Source: a candidate division GN15 bacterium (GTDB lineage: Bacteria > Zixibacteria > MSB-5A5 > GN15 > FEB-12). Taken from it: a stretch of 5,299 nt of DNA. This document shows positions 1 through 5,299 of this stretch, one piece after another (the stretch's first letter is position 1; each line of letters starts with the position of its first letter). The translations under genes and the position numbers were made by a program. The notes below the pieces were generated by a model. That model had not been told where the DNA came from and made no database searches. It saw only the letters and a list, made by a program, of their open reading frames with translations. Location: the NCBI GenBank assembly GCA_014729205.1, contig WJKG01000027.1, forward strand, positions 1 to 5,299. Reading direction: 5' to 3'.

Positions 1-2
1 AC

Positions 3-551
3 AATGGAAGTGCTAAGCGCGGCTTCACGGATGCCGAGAAGATCGACCTGATTCGCACCACGAGTCTGCCCACCGGCGGAATGCTGACCGGTGATGGCTA
101 TATGGCGATCGGTACCGGAAGCATCGACCTCGATGTTCGCGACACGGTGCGGATGGCATTCGCGCTGGTGATCGGTCAGGATGTCAGTGAGCTGTATAAG
201 AATGTCAAGGCGGCCCGTGACGCGTATCTGATGCCAACCGATGTGTTCTCCGAGGGTGAAGGGGTGCTGCCGCAGAGTTTTGAACTGGCGCAGAACTACC
301 CGAATCCGTTCAACCCCTCGACAACGATAGCGTTTGAGATGAAGCGCTCGGGCAATGTGCAACTTGATGTGTACAATATGTTGGGACAGCGTGTGACAAC
401 GCTTTACGATGGTCCGGCGACAGTTGGCCGTCATGCGGTGGAGTGGGACGGTACGGCTGCAGATGGTATGCGAGCTGCCAGCGGTGTGTATTTTTACCGT
501 ATTGAGGCAAATGGTGAGAACCAAACGCGTAAGATGATGCTTATTAAATAG
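3..551 (+). CDS. C-terminal part of a secreted protein with a type IX-like sorting / FlgD-Ig-like tail (5' end outside window)
   Basis: The reading frame is open from the left edge, so the true start lies outside the window; 182 residues and a TAG stop are visible. The first 75 or so residues include DTVRMAFALVIGQDVSELYKN, which resembles the 'FALVxGxxxxdL..n...A...Y' segment I associate with the C-terminal regions of large secreted proteins of FCB candidate phyla. The catalytic or binding part would be upstream, so the function is unknown. From about nt 273 comes a typical C-terminal domain: SFELAQNYPNPFNPSTTI, then LDVYNMLGQRV, then WDGTAADG and ASGVYFYRI, ending in RKMMLIK. This is the TIGR04183-like (Por secretion tail) or FlgD-Ig-like beta-sandwich pattern, known to guide export or surface attachment. 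The internal ATG at nt 81 is not a credible start because homologous-looking sequence continues upstream of it. The next gene starts 77 bases downstream on the same strand and ends in the same kind of domain. Confidence 0.88.
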   Translation, partial: NGSAKRGFTDAEKIDLIRTTSLPTGGMLTGDGYMAIGTGSIDLDVRDTVRMAFALVIGQDVSELYKNVKAARDAYLMPTDVFSEGEGVLPQSFELAQNYPNPFNPSTTIAFEMKRSGNVQLDVYNMLGQRVTTLYDGPATVGRHAVEWDGTAADGMRAASGVYFYRIEANGENQTRKMMLIK

Positions 552-628
552 GGATGTATTCTGTCAACGTTTAGTTTCACAAACCAAAGCGCTGACACGT
601 CAATAGAACGAGAACGGAAGGACGAACG
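552..628 (+). other. Short spacer between the two secreted-protein genes
   Basis: This 77-base gap holds the ribosome binding site GGAAGGA (616-622) of the protease gene. I see no convincing promoter or terminator. TGTCAACG (562-569) can pair with CGCTGACA (590-597) apart from one mismatch, but the 20-base loop and lack of a T tract argue against a terminator. Read-through from the upstream gene into the protease gene is therefore possible. Confidence 0.5.
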
Positions 629-3376
629 ATGCGATACGACAACAGAGTTAAAACAACCGGCTTGGTCGCACTGGTGGTGCTGATGCTGGCCTCGACGGTG
701 AGCGCAAGTCCTCCGCCGACCAAGGAGGCGATGGCCAAATGGCGAGAGAGCGGACAGCTCGAGAGTAAGCTCCAGACACTCAAGCAGTTCAACCGGCGTA
801 TTGCCTCCGAGGCAGCCGAGATGAAAGTGCGCCCGTTTGCGAAATCGGCCACGGGATCGCTGGCGACCTCGGATGGTGTTGACACTGCGCACGTGATCGT
901 CATCCTGGTCGACTTCAATGACAACCCGTACACCGACAATATCCCGGGAACGGTGGCCGATTTTGATTCTATCCTGTTTTCGGATCGTCGGACCGACTCG
1001 ATTGTCAATCCGACCGGATCGATGACGGATTACTATCTCGAAAACTCCTATGGTAAGTTCTTCATCGATGGAGATATTTTCGGGTGGTACCGGATGCCCC
1101 AGAGTTACTCCTACTACGTGGCCGACGATGACGGCTACACGAATGGCCGTGAACTGGCACGAGATGCGGCAATTGCCGCGCACAACGCCGGGGTGGACTT
1201 CTCCAAGTACGATTTCCAGGGTGACGGCGAGTGTGACGGGTTGATAATCATTCACGCCGGGCCGGGTGCAGAAACCGGCGCGTACGGTATCTGGTCGCAC
1301 AAATCGACTATCTGGCCGCCGCTGTACTACGATGGTGTGGAGATATCTGCCTACAACATGAATCCCGAAGAACGCGGCAGCGAGTTGGCTCCGATTGGTG
1401 TGGTCTGTCATGAATACGGCCACTTTCTGGGTTTGCCCGATCTGTATGATATCGACTACGAGCCCGCCTCGAGTGACGGCCTGGGTGAATGGTCCATCAT
1501 GGCCGCCGGTTCTCATTTGGGCGGTGGCCGGACGCCGTGCCATTTTGATGCATACTGCAAGGTGGAATTGGGGTTTGTGGACCCGATCGAGGTTACCGAG
1601 AATATCCACCAGGCCGAGTTTCCGGCTGTAGAGCATAATCCCGTGATTTACAAGCTGCAGAATGCGGCCAGTGGGTCCCAGGAGTACTGGCTGGTTGAGA
1701 ACCGCCAGATGATGGATTTCGACTTCCGGATTCCTGGCGGCGGGTTGTGTATTTACCATGTCGATCTGGCAGCGCCTGAGAATAATACGAACTACCTACG
1801 CTACTTCGTCGCCATGGAGCAGGCCGACGGCAAGAATGATCTGGCCATGACCCAGGGCAATAACGGTGACGGGACAGATCCCTATCCGGGCTACGAGCTG
1901 GTCAGGAACTTTCACAGCTATTCGGCGCCTGACTCGCGGACGAATGCCGGTGTGGGCACCAGAATTGGCGTCTGGAATATCACCGATTCCGACTCAGTGA
2001 TGTACGCGGATCTGGATATAGATTATTCCCGTCCGTTCATAACCCTGGGCGATGGTGAGAACAGTTTTGTATTCGATGATGCTGCTCCGGGCGGCGACGG
2101 TGACGGCAAGCTGGAGGCTGGCGAGACAATCAGCCTGACCGGGCTTTTCCGCAACGAGATGCGGACGGGTATCAACCCGGTGGTGTCGGCGTCGAGCGCC
2201 AGTGGGGCAGCGGAGTTCACGGCCAACGGGGTACCGCTCAATGGTGACCTGACGGCTAATCCGCAGTCGAATTCGCTCAATCCGATCCAGTTCGTGCTGC
2301 CGGATACGCTGCGGCCGGTGATTGACTCGTTTTACGTGACAGTTACGGTCGACTCCCTGCCGGGAGTGCCGTATCAGGATGGTGGCAGCGAGACATTTGG
2401 CCTGGAGATCACGCTGGGCAACCCGAAGATTCTGGTTGTGGACGACGACCGTGGTGATGATTTCGAGGAAGTCTATACTGACGCCATCGCCAAGAAACGT
2501 ACGCCGTGGGATGTGTGGAACGTCCAGACCGCGGGCGGCCCGGCTGCTGCTGATCTGGCGCAGTATGAGATCGTCTTCTGGATGACGGGCAATTACGGCG
2601 ATACAGTCATCAACCAGCAGGATATGGACGCCATGCGAAGCTTCCTGGACAATGGTGGTGACCTGGTGCTGACGACCGCCTCGGGGATCATCGAGATGGA
2701 CGATATCGATCCGGATTTCGTGGCCAACTATCTCCACGCGGAGCATGCCGGAGAGGCGTTCCATCCCTTCGTTCGGGGTGTTGCTGACAATCCGGTTGGT
2801 GACGGTATGAGGTACTTCTATCGTAAGCTGGAGGAGCCGGTCACAGGTGAGTCGATAACGCCGATCAACGGCGCCCAGGCGGCCTTCTACTACGATTCCG
2901 GAGAGACCTGTGGTTTGACCTATAGCGGTGAGTACCGCCTGATTTTCTTGAGTTTCGCTCCGGAGTATATCGCCGAACGTTTCGAACCGTTCGATACGCT
3001 TATGACGAAGATGATGCAGTTCTTCGGGCCGATCCCGACCGATGTCTACGACGGCACGCCGTTTGTCGAGATCCCCCGGAACTTCAGTCTGGAGCAGAAT
3101 TATCCGAATCCGTTTAATCCCTCGACGACCATTCAGTACACGATCCGCGGATCGGCCGGTTTTGGTCAGTCAGTTCAGAATACGCGTTTGACGGTATTCA
3201 ATATGCTCGGTCAGCAGGTCAAGGTCCTGGTAGACAAGCCCCAGGCGGCCGGCACCTACGAAGTCATGTGGGATGGTACCAACCAGAGTGGTACCTCGGT
3301 AGCCAGCGGCGTATATTTCTATCAGCTTCAGCGCGGCGAGGCAGCTGAATCCAGGAAAATGGTGCTCATTAAGTAG
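629..3376 (+). CDS. Secreted M6-family (immune inhibitor A-like) zinc metalloprotease with GATase-like domain and C-terminal sorting domain
   Basis: This is a complete 915-residue protein, predicted to be an extracellular zinc endopeptidase. Residues 1-26 form a signal peptide: basic start, hydrophobic GLVALVVLMLASTV, and a VSA cleavage site before S27. Residues about 27-85 look like a short propeptide. The M6 domain runs from about 88 to 400: VIVILVDFND (89-98), YYLENSYG (135-142), GDGECDGLIIIHAGPGAE (198-215), and the zinc site HEYGHFLGLPD with H261, E262, H265 and the M6-type G268 and D271. GEWSIMAAGS (286-295) is the likely Met-turn, and GGLCIYHVD ends near D379. A beta-sandwich region follows with an acidic DGDGKLEAGE segment (490-499) that resembles a Ca-binding turn. 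Residues about 600-800 start ILVVDDDRGDD and look like a Rossmann-like GATase/ThuA-type domain; I see no clear catalytic triad. NYPNPFNPSTTI (824-835) opens the C-terminal sorting domain, which ends KMVLIK. The ATG is supported by GGAAGGA at 616-622, six bases upstream. The substrate is unknown. Large antisense open frames across this gene are not credible genes. Confidence 0.95.
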   Translation: MRYDNRVKTTGLVALVVLMLASTVSASPPPTKEAMAKWRESGQLESKLQTLKQFNRRIASEAAEMKVRPFAKSATGSLATSDGVDTAHVIVILVDFNDNPYTDNIPGTVADFDSILFSDRRTDSIVNPTGSMTDYYLENSYGKFFIDGDIFGWYRMPQSYSYYVADDDGYTNGRELARDAAIAAHNAGVDFSKYDFQGDGECDGLIIIHAGPGAETGAYGIWSHKSTIWPPLYYDGVEISAYNMNPEERGSELAPIGVVCHEYGHFLGLPDLYDIDYEPASSDGLGEWSIMAAGSHLGGGRTPCHFDAYCKVELGFVDPIEVTENIHQAEFPAVEHNPVIYKLQNAASGSQEYWLVENRQMMDFDFRIPGGGLCIYHVDLAAPENNTNYLRYFVAMEQADGKNDLAMTQGNNGDGTDPYPGYELVRNFHSYSAPDSRTNAGVGTRIGVWNITDSDSVMYADLDIDYSRPFITLGDGENSFVFDDAAPGGDGDGKLEAGETISLTGLFRNEMRTGINPVVSASSASGAAEFTANGVPLNGDLTANPQSNSLNPIQFVLPDTLRPVIDSFYVTVTVDSLPGVPYQDGGSETFGLEITLGNPKILVVDDDRGDDFEEVYTDAIAKKRTPWDVWNVQTAGGPAAADLAQYEIVFWMTGNYGDTVINQQDMDAMRSFLDNGGDLVLTTASGIIEMDDIDPDFVANYLHAEHAGEAFHPFVRGVADNPVGDGMRYFYRKLEEPVTGESITPINGAQAAFYYDSGETCGLTYSGEYRLIFLSFAPEYIAERFEPFDTLMTKMMQFFGPIPTDVYDGTPFVEIPRNFSLEQNYPNPFNPSTTIQYTIRGSAGFGQSVQNTRLTVFNMLGQQVKVLVDKPQAAGTYEVMWDGTNQSGTSVASGVYFYQLQRGEAAESRKMVLIK

Positions 3377-3410
3377 ATTTCGATACATACCTCCCCTTCG
3401 TTCTTCGTTC

Positions 3411-3448
3411 ACATGGCCGTCAGCTTGCGCTGGCGGCTATGTTATTTT
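3411..3448 (+). terminator. Rho-independent terminator after the M6 protease gene
   Basis: A 14-bp stem pairs 3411-3424 (ACATGGCCGTCAGC) with 3429-3442 (GCTGGCGGCTATGT) around the four-base loop TTGC. Every position pairs; two are G-U wobbles. A short T-rich stretch (TATTTT, 3443-3448) follows. It starts 35 bases after the stop codon at 3374-3376. The opposite strand lacks a matching T tract, so it should act on + strand transcripts only. It separates the protease unit from the iron operon. The T tract is short, so termination may be incomplete. Confidence 0.75.
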
Positions 3449-3501
3449 GGGGCAAGCATTTAGGATTGTGAAAAAAAGCGCAAGTCTATGACCGGATTCG
3501 C

Positions 3502-3529
3502 TTGACATTGGGGGGGAATTGTACCTAAT
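3502..3529 (+). promoter_or_regulatory. Candidate sigma-70-type promoter of the fur-feoAB operon
   Basis: A perfect consensus -35 TTGACA lies at 3502-3507. The best -10 is CCTAAT at 3524-3529 (four of six matches to TATAAT) with a 16-base spacer. This places the transcription start near 3536, inside the Fur palindrome, as expected for a repressed promoter. The spacer contains seven consecutive G residues (3510-3516). The -10 is imperfect, and an FCB-group sigma factor may use other elements. TATAAG at 3562-3567 is an alternative -10 but has no suitable -35. The assignment is therefore moderate. Confidence 0.5.
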
Positions 3530-3531
3530 TG

Positions 3532-3554
3532 CAATTGAAAATCGTTTTCAATTG
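3532..3554 (+). promoter_or_regulatory. Fur box operator: perfect 10-3-10 inverted repeat upstream of fur
   Basis: The arms CAATTGAAAA (3532-3541) and TTTTCAATTG (3545-3554) are exact reverse complements around a TCG centre. The core TGAAAATCGTTTTCA (3536-3550) matches the 7-1-7 Fur consensus TGATAATnATTATCA at 11 or 12 of 14 informative positions. A second, overlapping palindrome AATTGCAATT (3527-3536) abuts it on the left, so more than one dimer could bind. The site overlaps the predicted transcription start and ends 48 bases before the fur ATG. Its position ahead of fur and feoAB makes iron-dependent autorepression the natural reading. A PerR site is the main alternative, because the two box types are similar. 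Confidence 0.8.
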
Positions 3555-3602
3555 TCGGATGTATAAGAGCTAGTCAGGCTATGCGAGAGAGATGACGGTA
3601 CG

Positions 3603-4097
3603 ATGAGAGAGTTCCTCAGGACAAAAGGGTACAAGATGACCCCGCAGCGTGAGATGATTTTCCGGGCGTTTTTCGAGCTTGGAGAGCATGTCACGGTTGA
3701 GGAATTGTACGAGAAGGTGCGTAAGATTGATCCCTCGGTGGGGCACTCGACGGTTTGGCGCAACCTGAAGCTGATTTGCGAGGTCGGCCTGGCCGAAGAG
3801 GTCAAGATGGGTGACGGGGTCACTCGTTACGATCGGGTGACGCGGCAACCACACGGTCATTTCTTCTGTACCGAGTGCAAGAGCGTGGTGGAGTTTAATG
3901 TCGAGCCGATCGTGGACATCATGACAACCGAAGCAGCTGGACGCAATTTCGCGCCGGAGCATTTCAAGGTCGAGGTGCATGGTGTATGTGCCGAGTGCCG
4001 CGAGAAGGTGGGCCGCCAAACAGCGCGGGGTACCAGCCCGGGGATTGAAGACGATGATCATGCGACTGTGGAAGAACGTGGCAACACTTCAAGATAG
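3603..4097 (+). CDS. fur: Fur-family ferric uptake regulator
   Basis: This 164-residue metal-dependent repressor has the normal Fur layout. The N-terminal winged helix (about 1-80) has GYKMTPQRE, with K11 at the minor-groove lysine position, and the recognition helix STVWRNLKLICEVGLAEE (49-66). The dimerisation and metal domain follows. Structural zinc cysteines are C89/C92 (HFFCTEC) and C129/C132 (GVCAEC). Likely regulatory metal ligands are H29, D77, H84/H86 and E97. The Glu at position 97, just after CKSVV, is the Fur rather than PerR state (PerR has Asp104 there). Odd points: Trp52 replaces the usual Tyr of TVYR, PHGH replaces the common HHDH, and a charged tail of about 30 residues (133-164, with EDDDH at 149-153) extends past the last cysteine. 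The start is the only in-frame ATG before the conserved region; the upstream purine stretch GAGAGAG (3585-3591) is a weak ribosome site. fur is the first gene of the iron operon, 12 bases before feoA, and is probably self-repressed by Fe(II). PerR, Zur and other family members are less likely given feoAB downstream. Confidence 0.94.
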   Translation: MREFLRTKGYKMTPQREMIFRAFFELGEHVTVEELYEKVRKIDPSVGHSTVWRNLKLICEVGLAEEVKMGDGVTRYDRVTRQPHGHFFCTECKSVVEFNVEPIVDIMTTEAAGRNFAPEHFKVEVHGVCAECREKVGRQTARGTSPGIEDDDHATVEERGNTSR

Positions 4098-4109
4098 AAA
4101 GAGACAGCG

Positions 4110-4340
4110 ATGACGTACCTCAGTAAGATGACACCAGGGCAGAAGGGACGGGTCGTGGGGTTCTGTTCGGAATGCAAGGTGACGCGGCGCCTGATGGAAC
4201 TGGGCGTGCTTCCGGGACGGGATATTGTCTACCTTCGAAATGCTCCACTGCGTGATCCGATGGAGGTCCAGATTGGTGAATGTTGCCTGTCATTGCGGCA
4301 TGCGGAAGCCTCGCTGATCACAGTGGAGGTTGACACATAG
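4110..4340 (+). CDS. feoA: FeoA, small SH3-like partner of the ferrous iron transporter
   Basis: This 76-residue cytosolic protein has the usual FeoA length. The family pattern is clear: an opening LSKMTPGQKGRVVGF, then RRLMELGVLPGRDIVYLRNAPLRDPMEVQI (26-55), which carries the conserved LGxxPG and APxxDP turns, and a closing LSLRHAEASLITVE (60-73). FeoA binds FeoB and supports Fe(II) transport, though its exact mechanism is not settled. The ATG lies 12 bases after the fur stop with only a weak purine-rich site (AAAGAGA, about 4098-4104) before it, so translation may be coupled to fur. feoB begins 7 bases downstream. Unusual for the family as I know it, the protein has four cysteines: C19 and C22 as a CxxC in the first loop, and a C58-C59 pair. 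Confidence 0.95.
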   Translation: MTYLSKMTPGQKGRVVGFCSECKVTRRLMELGVLPGRDIVYLRNAPLRDPMEVQIGECCLSLRHAEASLITVEVDT

Positions 4341-4347
4341 GCCAACG

Positions 4348-5299
4348 ATGTCCCTTGCCGCGCGCTCAGACACCAAGGCAGGTCTGGCCACGGTTGCCAT
4401 TTGTGGCAATCCCAACAGTGGTAAGACAACGCTGTTCAATGCCCTGACGGGGCTCAATCAGAAAGTTGCGAATTATCCGGGGGTAACGGTGGAGCGTGTC
4501 TCCGGTACGCTCAAGGCGGAGCCGGGCGATACGGCCCGCTACACGCTGGTGGACATTCCGGGGGCGTATTCGCTCTCGGCGTTTTCTCCCGATGAGTACA
4601 TCGCCGCCGAGGCGCTGTTCGGCAATATCAGTGGCGAGCCGGCGCCCGATGCGATCATTTGTGTGGTCGACGCCACCAACCTGGAGCGGGGGCTGTACCT
4701 GCTATTGCAGGTGGTGCAGATTGGCCGCCCGGTGGTGGTGGCGTTGAACATGACCGATCTGGCCCAAAAGCGCGGGCTGAAGATTGACGCCGAGATGATG
4801 ACCGAAGAGTTCGGCGGCATACCGGTGGTGCCGGTGGTTGGCAGTAAGCAGCGGGGAATAGAACGTCTTCGCACCGAAGCGGTCAAGGCGGCGCAGATCG
4901 GCGAGCATTCGGGTGTGAACGTCATTTACGATGACACCACCGAGGCGGTGCTGGTGCGACTGGCCGGCATCATGAAAGAAGCCAATCCGAGTAAGGCCGA
5001 GCTGGTGCGGATTCTGTTCGATGTCGACGGACCCGCCGAGGAGGGTTTTCACAAGCAGTACGGCGGGGAAGCACATCGGCAGCTCCTCAAGGGGCGACAG
5101 CATATCCGTGAAGCCCTGGGCGGTTTGACGATAGCGGAAACGGGAGTATTGACGCGCCGAGCGCAGGATATCTATGATCGGGTGGCTCAGACGCCGCAGG
5201 AGCGCCAGAGGACATTCAGTGATCGGGTAGATCGGTATCTGCTGCATCCGGTGTTGGGGCCGATCATCCTGCTGGTGCTGATGCCGCTGGTGTTTCAGT
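4348..5299 (+). CDS. feoB: FeoB, GTPase-gated Fe(II) transport protein (3' end outside window)
   Basis: The first 317 codons of the inner-membrane ferrous iron permease are present; the frame is open to the right edge. FeoB is usually 650-800 residues, so the pore-forming membrane domain is largely missing here. The N-terminal G domain shows G1 GNPNSGKT (20-27), G2 Thr47 in NYPGVTVE, G3 DIPG (69-72) with AYSLS after it, G4 NMTD (134-137) and a divergent G5 region VGSKQRG (164-170). The GDI-like helical linker covers about 175-285. FSDRVDRYLLHPVLGPII leads into the first transmembrane helix, where the window ends. The ATG is 7 bases after the feoA stop, with no good ribosome site at normal spacing; GGAGG at 4325-4329 is too far away. 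Translational coupling to feoA is likely. The frame stays open upstream of the ATG, so a TTG at 4330 cannot be fully excluded. Expression should follow the Fur operator ahead of fur. Confidence 0.97.
   Translation, partial: MSLAARSDTKAGLATVAICGNPNSGKTTLFNALTGLNQKVANYPGVTVERVSGTLKAEPGDTARYTLVDIPGAYSLSAFSPDEYIAAEALFGNISGEPAPDAIICVVDATNLERGLYLLLQVVQIGRPVVVALNMTDLAQKRGLKIDAEMMTEEFGGIPVVPVVGSKQRGIERLRTEAVKAAQIGEHSGVNVIYDDTTEAVLVRLAGIMKEANPSKAELVRILFDVDGPAEEGFHKQYGGEAHRQLLKGRQHIREALGGLTIAETGVLTRRAQDIYDRVAQTPQERQRTFSDRVDRYLLHPVLGPIILLVLMPLVFQ

Noticed and set aside
562..597. Possible terminator hairpin between the first two genes
   Set aside because: The stem is only 8 bp with one mismatch, the loop is 20 bases, and no T tract follows.
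494..1759. 421-residue antisense open frame opposite the M6 protease gene
   Set aside because: It lies opposite well-conserved M6 protease sequence, has no recognisable domain, and is rich in H, R and V as expected from the reverse strand of a GC-rich gene.
1994..2764. 256-residue antisense open frame
   Set aside because: Same reasoning: it shadows the middle of the protease gene and shows no family motif or ribosome site.
3397..3410. Tandem repeat TTCGTTC twice
   Set aside because: Two copies of seven bases is too little to indicate a repeat array; it lies just before the terminator with no clear function.
3517..3554. Repeated AATTG units as a possible iteron or CRISPR-like array
   Set aside because: The units are explained by overlapping palindromes of a Fur-type operator and lack regular spacing or length.
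3562..3567. TATAAG as an alternative -10 for fur
   Set aside because: No acceptable -35 at 15-19 bases upstream, while TTGACA at 3502 pairs better with 3524-3529.
3579..4061. 160-residue antisense open frame opposite fur
   Set aside because: The + strand encodes a full Fur protein with all zinc cysteines; the reverse frame has no recognisable family.
4702..5247. 181-residue antisense open frame inside feoB
   Set aside because: It is opposite the conserved FeoB G domain and linker, with composition typical of a shadow frame.

Overview
The window (about 57% GC by eye) carries five protein genes, all on the + strand. The 5' and 3' genes run off the ends. No RNA genes, insertion sequences, CRISPR arrays, attachment sites or origins were seen. 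Organism: two adjacent secreted proteins end in the NYPNPFNPSTTI-type C-terminal domain, and one is a large M6 metalloprotease carrying a GATase/ThuA-like domain. This combination is typical of the FCB group and related candidate phyla (for example Zixibacteria, Latescibacteria, Marinimicrobia, Eisenbacteria). I lean towards a Zixibacteria-like genome. That is an inference from protein style, not a proven assignment.

Region 1 (1-3448), extracellular proteins. The first gene is the 3' end of a secreted protein (3-551) with a sorting/FlgD-Ig-like tail. After 77 bp comes a complete 915-residue secreted M6-family zinc protease (629-3376). It has a signal peptide, an HEYGHFLGLPD zinc site, a Ca-site-like acidic segment, a GATase-like alpha/beta domain and the same kind of tail. 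A strong stem-loop followed by a T-rich stretch (3411-3448) ends this unit.

Region 2 (about 3500-5299), ferrous iron uptake. A candidate promoter with a consensus TTGACA is followed directly by a perfect 10-3-10 inverted repeat that contains a good Fur box. Downstream are fur (3603-4097), feoA (4110-4340) and feoB (4348 to the window end), with gaps of 12 and 7 bases, so this is almost certainly one operon. FeoB is the GTPase-gated Fe(II) permease of the inner membrane, FeoA is its small SH3-like cytosolic partner, and Fur is the iron-sensing repressor. The layout implies a closed loop: Fe(II)-loaded Fur binds over the operon's transcription start and shuts off both itself and the transporter.

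Most of the window is recognisable biology. The points most worth checking are the self-regulating fur-feoAB layout with its unusually perfect operator and a G7 tract in the promoter spacer; a Trp for Tyr change in the Fur recognition helix and its acidic C-terminal tail; a four-cysteine FeoA; and the domain architecture of the M6 protease.
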